Shown: positions 28,001 through 37,400 of the stretch, in pieces
How positions within the stretch are numbered: position 1 is the first letter of the stretch
How the letters are laid out: every line of letters begins with the position of its first letter
Source: Varroa destructor
Taxonomy: Eukaryota > Arthropoda > Arachnida > Mesostigmata > Varroidae
Direction of reading: 5' to 3'
DNA: 64,000 bases
NCBI RefSeq assembly: GCF_002443255.2
Contig: NW_019211456.1
Coordinates: 58,013,578-58,077,577 of the forward strand
Made by a program: the position numbers and the translations under genes
Notes under the pieces: model-generated
Told to the model about the DNA's origin: nothing
The model's database searches: none
Seen by the model: the letters and a program-made list of their open reading frames with translations, nothing else

Positions 28001-31000
28001 AAAAAAGCAGTAGAGTTTTTGATGTATTATCCAGTTCGCAGACGCTGACATGGAGCGCCGCCAAGCGAATTTTTCGTTTGCACCCTACAATGCTACATCG
28101 CACTGGGCCGTGGGGCCAAATAAAGCTCGACGAGGATTACCCACGGCGGTTGGATTGTGCAGAGGTCACCGAGCACATCGAGACAAAATGCCGCTATTCT
28201 GTGTATGATTTTTCCAGAGTGATATTCCTCAATATAGTGGGATGATCAATCACAATATCTGACACAGATCGTAGTGCTGGACTTCTGAAGCCAAGTAGGC
28301 AAAGATCTACAACAACACACATGGAATGGACGACAGGACTAAGATTTTGAATTTGCTGTACATTACAATTTAGTTAATAACAGCTCCATCCGACATATGG
28401 TGTTGGGAATCGTCTAAATATTTTCTGGAGCTCGAATAAATGTTAATGCCTATTTAGAGAATTATAGGAACGTGTCGTAAAGTATAACAACCTCAGGCTT
28501 GTGCCACCTAACTGCTATTTACTGCCTCTCCTGTTTGTTTCGAAGTATGAGGCATTGAGAAAAAAAAACCCCAAGACCTTCATTTAATGGTCATCCGCTA
28601 TAACTCCAATGATCGCTTTCCTAGGCCTTCGGAAAGAGGCATTAATAACTGCCATGTATGGAGGCAAATGTTTTCTTTCTAAGCACTCACACGATCTGAC
28701 ATCAAGTTTACGAAGTAGATATATTTTATGGTTGGTTTATGGTTAAGCATAGATCACACAACTACTATAAAAATGGCTTTTACGCATTAATTCTACTGTC
28801 GCATATTTTTCAATGTACATTAAGAAGCCTAGTGTCACGGCTGCCCGATGAAAGAGATCGCATGGTAGCCCGAGTGCGTTTCACGCAAACTCAAAAGAGG
28901 CGTATTGCTTATACCGATATTCACTAGCCTAGATAAAACAACAAAGGCTGCTATTTATCGCTTGAATTTGCCTGATTTTCAGCTATTTTCCGGCGGAAAT
29001 TTATTAGTCAGAACGAACATTATATTGGAAACATCCCTTATATATCTGTTGTATTTGAAGTAAACGGATCATAAATCCGTGGTCTGAACTACAAGGCGAG
29101 CTTTCAGGCGTGTGTCCACAAGTGATGCCCGCCAGCATGTTTACTGAGGGCGAAACGTTGCGGCATTGATTAGACGTTAAACGTTCCACTCTGACATTTA
29201 CTGTCTTTTTGTTGCTCGCGACCTGCTAAAAAAACCGAACCGCACCTTAAATGAAACGGATAATTTTAATTGAGGGCTCCACAGGCTTTTAAAATTATGT
29301 TAATTTAGATGCATGCCCTGGCTTCATTATATTGAACCCTTAAGTCGACAGAGTTGTTTACCTATGCAAGCACACTTCGTTACACCACATGTCCCTCAAA
29401 GCTACCTAACGGACCCAGAAGAACCAGTCTACTTTACGAAACTTTATAAACAACTGGCCTTAATAATCGGGATTTGAATTTTTAAGCAAGAAGAGCTTGT
29501 CTTAGATTTGTCATCAAAAATCTGTCTGGAGATCATCGCTTCTGCTACATGAATATTCTTTATTATATTATGATTGCTTTTTGCCTATGAGGCTATTGAG
29601 TAGCTTGTAGAAGACCATCCGTTAGGTTAGTTGATTCAGATTATCAACGAACGGCATGAGGAGAATCCTAAAGATATGCACACACAAGTTGCCCCCTGTA
29701 CGGCGCCATATAAACTTCTTCATCGGTAGCAGGTACTAAGTTGAGCATTTGACATAAGTGTTATACATTTATCATTGCTACTTTGATCTATGCTCAGCGC
29801 ATTTACCTTAATTATCTAGCAGCGCTACTACTAGGAGCCTTCCGTTTGACTGTGACGGAAATTTACCGTTAAGCAGCATTATTATTTCTTAGCACATGTT
29901 GTCTACTACGCAAAACCTCCACACAACGTAACTCCTACCATTATCATCTAATACAAAAAAAAAAAACAACTGGAATCTGTAAAACTTCTTTAGCGCGATG
30001 TTACGCAGTTATTCGGTATAAAACCTGTGTCCATACTGAAGCTAGCCTGATTCAGCAATGGAGAACATTTTGACCGTATTGCCATTCGTTAAGTATCCGT
30101 ATAGATCATCGAAACTCAGCTCTCTTATAGTATATTGTTTATCTTGAGCGTATGGAATCATCCTTCAGATATTGCATAGCATATGCGGAACGATCGATTT
30201 GCCAACTTTTAGAAAACCTAAGTCATTCAATGGCGTGATTTGAGCATTGGCGTAATCCTAGGTAACAAAGATCTACATCATCTCATTTAAAAACAGGGGC
30301 AAATTCTAGTTGGATAATGCATAGCTTTGACTTCAGCTAGAAATTTAAACAAGAAATGACAAATAATTATATCCGGAATATTTAGTCTCAGTGAATTAGC
30401 AAAAATCAAAAGGTATGCCGAGGGATTTGATAGAGATAGCTAAGTTTCACAATAGTTTCATAATAGTTCATAATAATATTTCAATCGTAAATGAAAAAAA
30501 AATACCTTTACTGCACTATATCGAACTAAATTGAGTTTGATTATTTTATCTATTTGTTTAACGCATTTATTCTTCGCTCAGTCAACGTGTGAAGATTATT
30601 TTCTCATGAATTGTTAGAATCCTAAATGTAAATATTAATTTTGTTTTTATCAGTCTTAATGGACGCAGAAATTTGAGTTACTCAGCTCTTTTTGCCTAGC
30701 AAGCGTCTTGAACTTTTATTGGGTTGCATTTATATTCAGACTCTCAATTAAACTAGGTCAATAATTATCTCTTATTTAATCACGCATACCGTGTAAATTA
30801 GGGGGTTAATATGTTGCAATGAATCTTTATATAGGACAGACTTTCGCCCTGTCCCGAGCGTGCCTGAGCTAGGGTTTCCGTGGCAGGTCCTGCATCCTTA
30901 GCCTGTGGCGATTAACTGAGAGAAGAATACATTAACGCATGAAAATTCGAACAATTTGTAAAACAGGTGGAAATGGATGCAGGAACATTCTAGATGACAG

Positions 31001-31414
31001 GCCTGTTCCTGCTTCGCTCGTTTTCAGCTCAACAGGCTGATATTATATTGTTAGTGAGTTAAATTTAATTGCATTATTCGCAGGTAGAAGGCACTAAAGA
31101 AACAAGTTTCTCCTTGTCTCATATGTTTGCACTACATTAACATATATACGCTACTTCGTTCCAGTCTAATTGAAAGAACTACAGAAGTATTTACATAATA
31201 TATCTAGCAAAAAAAAAAGGTTCCCGTTGAATCAGCGATGCAAAATCAAATGCGTATTTACGTTGGTTTACCGTTCATGTTTGATGCAGACGTTGGGCGC
31301 CTTTGAATCTAATGCCCAAGAGACCGGAAGCTCACAGGTGAAAATGGCGACGACGAGTAGAATAAGGAGAGCCGCAGAGGTGACTATTGGCTTAGGACGT
31401 CGGCTCATGCGCAT
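951..31414 (-). CDS. drpr: Draper/MEGF10/CED-1-type engulfment receptor, 16 exons, 3' end beyond the window
   Basis: Family role: a single-pass cell-surface receptor that recognises apoptotic cells and debris and triggers phagocytosis, for example in glia and blood cells. Coding exons (minus strand, 5' to 3'): 31272-31414, 25784-25907, 25319-25397, 22735-22827, 21577-21727, 20118-20236, 17664-17792, 13107-13196, 12703-12786, 11588-11732, 7103-7285, 6777-6889, 5054-5217, 2793-2871, 2169-2351, 951-1085. They total 2014 nt, or 671 codons plus one base, and every junction keeps phase. Protein order: signal peptide (1-34), EMI domain (about 38-116, with NVC, TWC, PPRC, TCCKGY and ERC), then 13 repeats of the form CPxGxYGxxCxxxCxCxNGxxCxxxxGxCxCxPGxxGxxC. 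Repeats 7 ([11 protein letters not shown]) and 13 ([11 protein letters not shown]) carry irregular spacings that, from memory, occur at the same positions in vertebrate MEGF10. By that alignment about four more repeats, a membrane helix and an NPxY/ITAM tail should lie left of position 1. The EMI spacing (C-x6-C with PPRC) resembles insect Draper. A generic multi-EGF protein is less likely because of the EMI head. Confidence 0.93.
2169..2351 (-). CDS. drpr: draper-like exon 15: repeats 11 and 12
   Basis: Residues 567-626 plus one base, phase 1-1. The acceptor is CACTGCAG|GT and the donor AAAA|GTGAGT. It encodes [43 protein letters not shown] and [11 protein letters not shown]. The opening of repeat 12 ([12 protein letters not shown]) has two residues more than the usual CPxGxYGxxC spacing. 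Confidence 0.93.
2793..2871 (-). CDS. drpr: draper-like exon 14: repeat 11, first part
   Basis: Residues 540-565 plus one base, phase 0 to 1. The acceptor is TTTTTTCCAG|TCT and the donor ACTG|GTGAGT. It encodes [18 protein letters not shown] followed by SIGCDSVT. The longer loop between CDC and GC is a family feature of the eleventh repeat. Confidence 0.91.
2872..5053. other. draper-like intron 13 (2.2 kb)
   Basis: Non-coding as far as I can see. It contains the interstitial TTAGG run at 4277-4295. The short open frames at 3138, 3516 and 4736-4957 resemble no protein I recognise and lack convincing splice sites. Confidence 0.6.
4277..4295 (+). repeat. interstitial telomere-like repeat (TTAGG)
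   Basis: TAGG followed by three perfect TTAGG units. TTAGG is the ancestral telomere unit of arthropods, so this supports an arthropod source. It is short and lies inside an intron. Confidence 0.75.
5054..5217 (-). CDS. drpr: draper-like exon 13: repeats 9 and 10
   Basis: Residues 486-539, phase 1 to 0. The acceptor is TGTTGTAG|GG and the donor GAG|GTATGC. It encodes [45 protein letters not shown] and ELCEKRCE. It is the only exon of the repeat region that ends in phase 0, and exon 14 correspondingly begins in phase 0. Confidence 0.92.
5218..6776. other. draper-like intron 12 (1.6 kb) with a GC-richer centre
   Basis: The middle (about 5500-6260) is richer in G+C than the flanks and holds an unsupported open frame of 110 codons (5968-6300). 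An alternating purine-pyrimidine stretch lies at 6143-6180. Confidence 0.5.
6777..6889 (-). CDS. drpr: draper-like exon 12: repeats 8 and 9
   Basis: Residues 448-484 plus one base, phase 2 to 1. The acceptor is CATTTTAG|C and the donor TTCAG|GTACAG. It encodes [32 protein letters not shown] and TCPS. The intron to exon 11 is 213 bases, the shortest in the gene. Confidence 0.92.
7103..7285 (-). CDS. drpr: draper-like exon 11: repeats 7 and 8
   Basis: Residues 387-446 plus two bases, phase 2 to 2. The acceptor is TATTCAG|C and the donor CTGA|GTAAGT. It encodes [45 protein letters not shown] and [10 protein letters not shown]. Repeat 8 opens with [10 protein letters not shown] in place of the usual CPxGxYGxxC, but the cysteine register is kept. 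Confidence 0.93.
7286..11587. other. draper-like intron 10 (4.3 kb)
   Basis: Mostly AT-rich with no recognisable gene. At about 10360-10660 there is a GC-rich patch with degenerate CCAT/CCGT repeats (10441-10468) and overlapping open frames on both strands, which look like composition effects rather than genes. Confidence 0.5.
11588..11732 (-). CDS. drpr: draper-like exon 10: repeats 6 and 7
   Basis: Residues 339-385 plus two bases, phase 1 to 2. The acceptor is TTTCTGTAG|GG and the donor AACT|GTAAGA. It encodes [30 protein letters not shown] and CQCHAKNTK. The irregular HAKNTK spacing is a landmark for the seventh repeat of the MEGF10/Draper family. Confidence 0.92.
12703..12786 (-). CDS. 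drpr: draper-like exon 9: end of repeat 5 and start of repeat 6
   Basis: Residues 311-337 plus one base, phase 1-1. The acceptor is TTTCCAG|GA and the donor AATG|GTGAGT. It encodes [16 protein letters not shown] and [11 protein letters not shown]. The intron to exon 8 is only 320 bases. Confidence 0.92.
13107..13196 (-). CDS. drpr: draper-like exon 8: EGF repeat 5
   Basis: Residues 281-309 plus one base, phase 1-1. The acceptor is CTTATAG|GA and the donor CCAG|GTTCGT, again without A at +3. It encodes [27 protein letters not shown] and PP, and runs into exon 9 to give PPGYTGSRC. Confidence 0.9.
13352..13370 (+). repeat. GATTA pentanucleotide run
   Basis: Three full GATTA units and a partial fourth in draper-like intron 7. 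Confidence 0.7.
14064..14086 (+). repeat. CA microsatellite
   Basis: An uninterrupted CA run of 23 bases. Confidence 0.9.
15169..15187. repeat. short hairpin-forming inverted repeat
   Basis: Arms ACGGTATA and TATACCGT around the 3-base loop CCT. It sits at the left side of the GC-rich island that also holds the 28-base palindrome. Confidence 0.8.
15781..15795 (+). repeat. C homopolymer, 15 bases
   Basis: Fifteen C in a row inside the GC-rich island of intron 7; length is prone to sequencing error. Confidence 0.9.
16070..16097. repeat. 28-base perfect palindrome
   Basis: The left half reads ACTAAGAGAGTCAT and the right half is its exact reverse complement, with no spacer. It lies in the GC-rich island of draper-like intron 7. 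Confidence 0.9.
17664..17792 (-). CDS. drpr: draper-like exon 7: EGF repeat 4
   Basis: Residues 238-279 plus one base; a symmetrical phase 1-1 module. The acceptor is CATTACAG|GA and the donor TCTG|GTGAGT. It encodes [34 protein letters not shown] and CPS, the beginning of repeat 5. Confidence 0.93.
17793..20117. other. draper-like intron 6 (2.3 kb) with GC-rich part
   Basis: The segment 18420-19780 is GC-richer and holds overlapping minus-strand open frames (18440-18802, 18792-19049, 19016-19237) in different frames. I recognise no protein family in them with confidence. They may be remnants of an insertion. Confidence 0.45.
20118..20236 (-). CDS. drpr: draper-like exon 6: EGF repeat 3
   Basis: Residues 198-236 plus one base, phase 2 to 1. 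The acceptor is CATTACAG|A and the donor CCAG|GTTTGT. It encodes [28 protein letters not shown] and the opening CPP of repeat 4. The donor lacks the usual A at +3, but the phase and the repeat pattern fit both neighbours. Confidence 0.9.
20950..20961 (+). repeat. G homopolymer, 12 bases
   Basis: Twelve G in a row in draper-like intron 5. Confidence 0.9.
21577..21727 (-). CDS. drpr: draper-like exon 5: EGF repeat 2 and start of 3
   Basis: Residues 148-196 plus two bases, phase 1 to 2. The acceptor is TTATTTAG|CG and the donor ACGG|GTAAGT. It encodes [30 protein letters not shown] and PGWQGDHC, then the start of repeat 3 (CNDGTYG). Confidence 0.93.
22735..22827 (-). CDS. drpr: draper-like exon 4: Nimrod-type first repeat
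   Basis: Residues 117-146 plus one base, phase 1 in and 1 out. The acceptor is AATTGCAG|CA and the donor TTTTT|GTAAGA. It encodes [16 protein letters not shown] followed by [11 protein letters not shown], the short first repeat (C..C.HG.C..P..C.C..GY.G..C) that follows the EMI domain in Draper, MEGF10 and Nimrod proteins. Confidence 0.92.
24705..24725 (+). repeat. TA microsatellite
   Basis: An uninterrupted TA run of 21 bases in draper-like intron 3. Confidence 0.9.
25319..25397 (-). CDS. drpr: draper-like exon 3: end of EMI domain
   Basis: Residues 90-115 plus one base. The acceptor ATCACAG|GTT is phase 0 and the donor ATAC|GTAAGT phase 1. It encodes [17 protein letters not shown], the double-cysteine CCxGY end of the EMI domain. 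With exon 4 it reads ERCIPLCSNPC, the standard EMI-to-first-EGF transition of this family. Confidence 0.92.
25618..25637 (+). repeat. TA microsatellite
   Basis: A TA run of 20 bases in the 386-base intron 2 of the draper-like gene, between the two exons that complete the EMI domain. Confidence 0.9.
25784..25907 (-). CDS. drpr: draper-like exon 2: central EMI domain
   Basis: Residues 49-89. The acceptor is ATTTTTAG|G (phase 2) and the donor CAG|GTTGGC (phase 0). The exon carries the EMI signature [17 protein letters not shown], with two cysteines six residues apart as in insect Draper. The donor is weak at +3 to +6, but the phase fit with exon 3 and the continued EMI pattern support it. The 5.4 kb intron upstream is the longest in the gene. 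Confidence 0.87.
25908..31271. other. draper-like intron 1 (5.4 kb)
   Basis: The first long intron of the gene, a common place for enhancers, but I cannot point to a specific element. An unlisted 52-codon frame beginning at the ATG near 28049 lies in a GC-richer patch (28040-28200) and resembles nothing I know. Confidence 0.5.
31272..31414 (-). CDS. drpr: draper-like exon 1: signal peptide and start of EMI domain
   Basis: Encodes residues 1-47 plus two bases of codon 48. The start MRMSRRPKP is followed by a hydrophobic core (residues 12-27, [15 protein letters not shown]), a likely cleavage site after VSWA (residue 34), then the EMI opening APNVC. The donor is CG|GTAAAC, phase 2, and joins exon 2 to make Arg48. 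The frame stays open upstream to 31570 and contains other Met codons (31570, 31474), so the start is chosen as the Met giving the most usual signal peptide. An alternative start at 31408 would drop two residues. Confidence 0.85.
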
Positions 31415-34203
31415 GATCTGCTCTAACGATGGCAGCAATAATGAAAAAGAAGCGGCCATCATCATTAGGGTCATGTTCTTTGTCACTCTGCCGTTACTTC
31501 TGCAGAAGTTGTCGTTGTGATACGTAGGCGTTAAGGTTGCCCAACCGTTCTCGAGTCCCTCGTGTTTCAATACTGATGTTCACGATGCATCTGAAAATCC
31601 CATTTCTTGCATTTAGCAACTAACGCACAGTCTATCTATACGTGCTCATATACAGTGCACCCTTACGTCTGTCCACCGAAAAGTATTGTCGTAGCGTATC
31701 CATCAAAGATAGTGGTACAGCCCTAGGTTTGGTCACTGTAACAATAAGAGTTTATGCTATGGAAGTTATCAGAGATCGAAAGGTAACGGTGGCGTAAATT
31801 GGCAAAATGAAATGACAAACACGTCTCTCAAGCATGGTGTAAGATGTTCTCATAAGAATGAATTTTCATAGCCAATTGATTTATATGAAGTGCTAGGTAA
31901 ATAGAAGTTTACAATTCTTCATAAGAACAAGCCTCTGGGCTCGGGTCAAAGGACCCTACTCTTGTTTTTACGCAGAATTGTGAACTTAAGCCGTTTTTCT
32001 CGGCGTGAGTGAGTTACATTTACCTGCTGTCTGATAGAATGCCTAATGGTGATATCGAACGTAAAACTCGCAACACAGAGGTTACAGTTACCTAAATTCC
32101 AAATACAAGCCAATCACCTGCTCATAATCGTACAATCTGGTGAAAATGATTCGTATCATGCTTATCGGGCATGTTAATAGTTCAGCGATCCGCAGAGCAC
32201 TTACTCTTCAACTTCTCTAAACTTTCATTAGTTCCTTGTCTTTTCCCCCATGATTTGAGTTGGGCACCGTATTATGTGCGATTTCCAGCTGGCCTGTATG
32301 TTTGTGCCTTATGCGTATGTATCAAAGTCGATGGGCTGGCCGCTGTATCAGATTAACTGATGTCAAACTCGACATCATTATTATCATCAATCAACATGGC
32401 TGACGAACGAAAACAGAACGCAGCAGATGCAACTATTTCTTATTTTGTTGTCTATCTCCCACACGTATTCTTGTCACTTGAATTTTTGATCGAATTGTGA
32501 TACGTAATGATTGATTATTCAACAGATATACTTTTTATTTTTATTGATTGCTCTCTATACTGTTTCAACAAATCGGCCTCAGATTTACTGTTTGTATACA
32601 TCAGCGGTATTATTCTTTTTTTTTTTTTTATTATATAGCTTTTCCTATTACTCCGATGTTAAATTCCGATCCGCACTACGTTTACAATCAACTCTGCCGG
32701 AGCTTATAGTTACGCTTTCTCACATACCTATAGAACGCAAAACCTTCTCTGGCTACTTTAATTAAAAGAAACGGCAACGATCATAAACAAACATGAAAGG
32801 CCTATCATAATATAATGCGTATTAGGATGGCACGGTGAAGTTTGCTGCTACCAGAAGTATAGCACTACATATAAATAAATGGCTACCGCGCAATAAGTGT
32901 AGACTATTATGATGGTACATTGAAGACATTTTTTCCATACGGTCCCGGCATAACCTTTTAAAGGACCTCCTGCAGAGTCGATTAGAAGTTTAAATGACTG
33001 TAACATTTACCTTCGTATAGAATACATTATTTCCTAGTTGATTCTAAGGGACAGTCTAATTCAGCTGCTTCGAAAAAGTGAAACCGTCAGGCAAAGTCTA
33101 CTGAGGAGTTTTAAGGAGTTTAAGAATCTGCGCATTCAACATTGCCTGGCCAACGGAGGTTAAGCCGTCTACTCAAACAGTAAGCAAAAGACCTTGTTGA
33201 TTTCATATCACAGTTAAGTAATAATTAGAAAATGTAGCGCACAGTTTTCTAGAGTTTTCCTCCAATTTGTATTTAGAGATCCAAACTAAAATGAATTTAG
33301 TAAAGTAGGTACGCTAAATAAGAAGAACACAAACATTTGTTACGGAATGCGGAAGTGATAGTAAAACAGTAAACGTAAATAGGTGTAGCTTAGGAGCTGG
33401 CAATCTACTCTTTATCTCAGATCCGTCACCACTGTACTATTCAGAAAAGGAATCTGTGTACATTTTTTTTAATTACGCTCCGTTCCTTCGTAGTAACCTA
33501 AACGATGTACTATTCCTACTCGTTCTAGGCGCACATGTTTTATTGTTTATGCCATCTGAGAGTTATAGGCCAATGGATATAATCAGGTAGGTTCCAAGAC
33601 AGTTTGCTGTCCGGCAGTAGACATGTCGTTCGACAGACCATCGGTTTTATTCGACACGGAAGTTTTCTATTATACTAATTTAACGCCTGTCCAGGCCATA
33701 TCTAGATTGTATAGCAAATGCCCGATACCAGCATATCATTCTGTTTACAGCTCCTGATATTATTGATAACCCATGGCACCCAGCAGATTTTGAATTAGGC
33801 GGGCTAGCTGTCGCTTTCCTATATCCCTTTCCACTTTTCTCTGTGCCAGATTTCTACAAACCTCTACAAACGGACGTCAGGGAGGGAAGTCGCACAAGGC
33901 AACTACGATAAGCTATCATTTGAAAGTTGAAATAATCTATACAAGAGTAATAACAAGCTGTTTTGCCGCTTTCGGAATCCGGTTTTGCGATGTTGTAGGC
34001 GGTCATAGTACAAGTCGAACATGGGAACCTTCTTTCCAACCCTGTAAGTGCTCACCAATCTCTGCTCAGTGTGTATACACCGTTCAGATGCGGGCAGCAC
34101 GGAGCCTACCCACTGCCTAATCGAACGTCATAATTGAACACGCCCGACAAATCAATAAATAGTATCTGCAAAAAAGAAGCAGCAACAAGGTGTCGCTGTC
34201 CTA
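31415..34203. promoter_or_regulatory. shared intergenic region between the divergent start codons
   Basis: The draper-like gene starts leftward at 31414 and the PP1-like gene rightward at 34204. The 2.8 kb between them must hold at least the 5' UTRs and proximal promoters unless further non-coding exons lie elsewhere. I see no clear TATA or initiator that I would assign. One copy of a dispersed repeat lies at 32037-32081. Confidence 0.4.
32037..32081 (+). repeat. dispersed repeat, copy A
   Basis: 45 bases that match 47806-47850 at 39 of 45 positions, without gaps. The shared core is GTAAAACTCG. It lies between the two divergent genes. Confidence 0.6.
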
Positions 34204-34443
34204 ATGGCCTCAAAGGGGCTCAAAGAAGGCGGATCCGGTGGTGCCAAAAAAAAACTGGAAATGACAACCCCAACAGATAAAAAAAAACACGAACCACGAA
34301 CAAAGCCACTTGGAGAGCGAGCCGGTGAAAAAGATAAGGAAAGGCACAGTAACAAAAAACATTTACGGATCAATAATGCCAAAGACCCCCGCGGGAAACT
34401 CGATCTTGACTGCTTAGAACGACGATTGCTGACATTGCGCAAG
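34204..34443 (+). CDS. PP1-like exon 1: basic N-terminal extension and first helix
   Basis: Residues 1-80. This is the first ATG in an open frame that starts after a stop at 34156, and G follows the ATG. Residues 1-62 are low-complexity and charged ([30 protein letters not shown]), with possible nuclear-localisation clusters. [16 protein letters not shown] then matches the first helix of PP1 (KLNLD..I.RLL). The donor is AAG|GTCAGT, phase 0. Confidence 0.85.
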
Positions 34444-37400
34444 GTCAGTTGTTAATTGCTGCTCCTTTAAATTTCTGCAAGCTGCAGCCTTTTTAATGGT
34501 GGGAAATCAGAGCGTACGTTCAGAATTGTTATAAAGTGCACGGCGAGTAACTTAGTCACCACCACGATTTGAGGCTTGTAATGTTCCATTATTTGTTTTC
34601 TAACAACTCATGTTGGCGTATAAAAGTATGTCATGGGTGGTGATCAGTAAGATTAATGCCGTGATGGTAAGGCAAAAAACTATTTGATGATTGCACATAT
34701 GAGTGTCGTTTCAAATGTTCACCATTGACTTTAACTCGTAATTTGAGATTCGGTACCATTTGAAACGATGCGCTTGTAAAAATCATTTTAATCCGAGATT
34801 CGACTGCCCGTGAAAATTGGCTCTTATTTGCATATTGGCTTCGCTTTTTTTCTTTAACTGGCTTCCGCTGGTTATCAAAGGGTACTTTCCTTGAGCTTTC
34901 TGCTATAAAATCTGTAAAGCACTCAGACAAGTATAAGGGCTGATCACAGATAAAAGGTGATTTACATTCACAATGGAAAGAGCCAGACTTCATTGCGGTT
35001 CAATTTCTCTAAGTAAACAAATTCACTTTATAATTAAAAAAAAGGATGTATCCTCTTGTTGTCGTATGGGGCACATTTATAAAAAATTAACAGCCATTAC
35101 ATTCGACTGATAGTCAACCATGTTTTGAAATCATGATGTAGAATGTATTATGCCACAGTCGTGTATTGTCGTCGAAATGTACCTTTACAGTTTAAAAGAT
35201 TACATATATATATATATATATATATATATCTACATTATGTATATTTAGTTTATTAGATATATGTATATATATATATATATCTAATAAACAATGTGAAGTG
35301 ACCGAGGCATTCAAGGTATCGTGGTCAACAGAAGACAATGATGGGGAATCAAAGTTGGTGAGCAATTGTTTGGAATTCCAGATGAAGAGCGCGTTCTGCA
35401 AAATGGAGAAATGGGAAATCATGGATTTGTGCGATCTTGTCACACCAATTTTCTATTCACAACCAACGCTTCTCGATCTGGATGTGCCAGTGCATATAGT
35501 TGGTGACATCCACGGTTAGTTTCTTCTTGCTAGCTCTATGTTGCTAGGCTTAAAACCTCTTCAAGTCGACATTACGTCTGAAAATTAATTACCTTGGAGG
35601 CAATGAACCCGGAGTTGTCGCGCACTAGATGACAATTCGACCATTTGAGAAGCGTTTAAATTCTAGTCAGGGAAGTGATATAGAGGGGCGAGAGTTCTGC
35701 TGCGTATATTCATATGTTTGATATAAGCATGATATAAAATATTTAAATATCTTGATTCGATCGAAATGCGTGCCAAACTTTTTTGCAGGTCAATTTTCAG
35801 ACCTGTTAAGAATTCTGGAGCAGGGTGGCTTCCCGCCTAAAACAAATTATTTGTTTTTGGGCGACTACGTTGATCGAGGCCGAGCGTCTTTGGAAGTAAT
35901 CGCTTTGCTTTTCATATACAAAATTCGCTTCCCTGAACACGTCTTTCTTCTCCGAGGCAACCACGAATCCCTACGGATAAATGCCGTTTACGGGTTTTTT
36001 CTTGAATGCATGAATCGGTACGGTTTTCACAGCTAGTGTATTATACGGTAGGAAACATTAGTGTATTATAGTAGAACAACCTCATTCTATCTTCAGCTTA
36101 ATAGTACCTTTAGGAGGTGAAGCTAGTTATATTGGGATGTTCAACGTCGCTAACGATTTTCTTAGAAACATACCACAGGTGATAGTTAAGCAGCGTACTC
36201 TGATCACTTTGTTTGCTAGCAGAATGAACACGTGAACATAACTTTATTAAATCAGTTATTCTCCATAATGTGGATAGGTTTGACGCCATTCTGTATCATC
36301 GCATTAATGAGGTATTCGGCTACCTACCGTTGGCAGCTGTTGTGGGCGAAAAAATATTTTGCTGTCATGGTGGTCTGTCACCTGACCTACGGGATTTGAG
36401 GCAAGTTGCGTGCATGGATCGGCCGATTCCCGAAGTTCCCCAAGAGGGACTTGTATGCGATCTCCTGTGGGCGGACCCCTACATGGTAACGCTATTAGGA
36501 GAAATTAAGGGTCTCACAGTGGTCCGTATATATTATGTATTCGCTTATTTCTACGATTCGCACAGTATGATGGTCTATAGTTTAAGGAATAGGCATCGTG
36601 TTCGGCATCTGGTGTGAGCAATTAATATTTGTTTCACCCAACAAATAACCTTCTTAATTTCAAGATAAAAGATAGCGCAATACTTTTTGAAGTCATAACG
36701 GTTGCTATAGTATGTAAGTCCGTATTTTGGACCGACTCTATTACAGCCTAGATTACTTTAAGCAAATATACTCCAGACGCAAACGTAGGGAACGTTTACG
36801 TGTAAACGCTTTTTTTGTGTTTTTTTTTTTTATTATACTGAACAAAAGGGTTCTGAATGGAGGCGGAGTGATCGCGGAGTATCGTACCTGTTCGGAGTCC
36901 CACAGTTAAACGCGTTTCTAGAAAAGAATAACTTCGACCTGTTGTGTCGGGCTCACCAGGTAAGCGTTCCAACATCCATCATCTGTTACCTCAACTGCAT
37001 AGATTGCATATTGGAAAGGAGTGAGATCCAAGCCTTCGACCCTGAAAAGGATCGGCTTTACCCGTATTGGAAAGCTAGGCACAAAGTTTCTCTTAAGCAA
37101 ATCTAACAGATGTAGAGGTATACAGTAGAACGCTGTTCATTTCTATATTAATTCTTTTTGTGTGCGTATCTGTCTGGACATTTCCAATCCGTGTCCATCA
37201 ACGGTGTATTCGGGATAAATTTATCGCCCTTTTATAAGCCGCATTTCAATGAAAGCAAGTATTTGGTCAATATTTTTTTCATGCGCCTGAAAGGACAAAC
37301 AGCACTGACATGTTTATTTAACATAATAATAACGTTGCTATTTTTTCATAAAGGGTGTTTTAATTGTTTACATCATTAAGATCATAGATTAGAACGAGCG

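Noticed and set aside
34152..34442. 96-codon minus-strand open frame with Leu/Ser-rich sequence
   Set aside because: It is the antisense shadow of the lysine-rich first exon of the PP1-like gene.
35204..35280. Regular TA repeats that could be mistaken for a repeat array with spacers
   Set aside because: They are simple dinucleotide microsatellites; no CRISPR-like repeat-spacer structure exists in the window.
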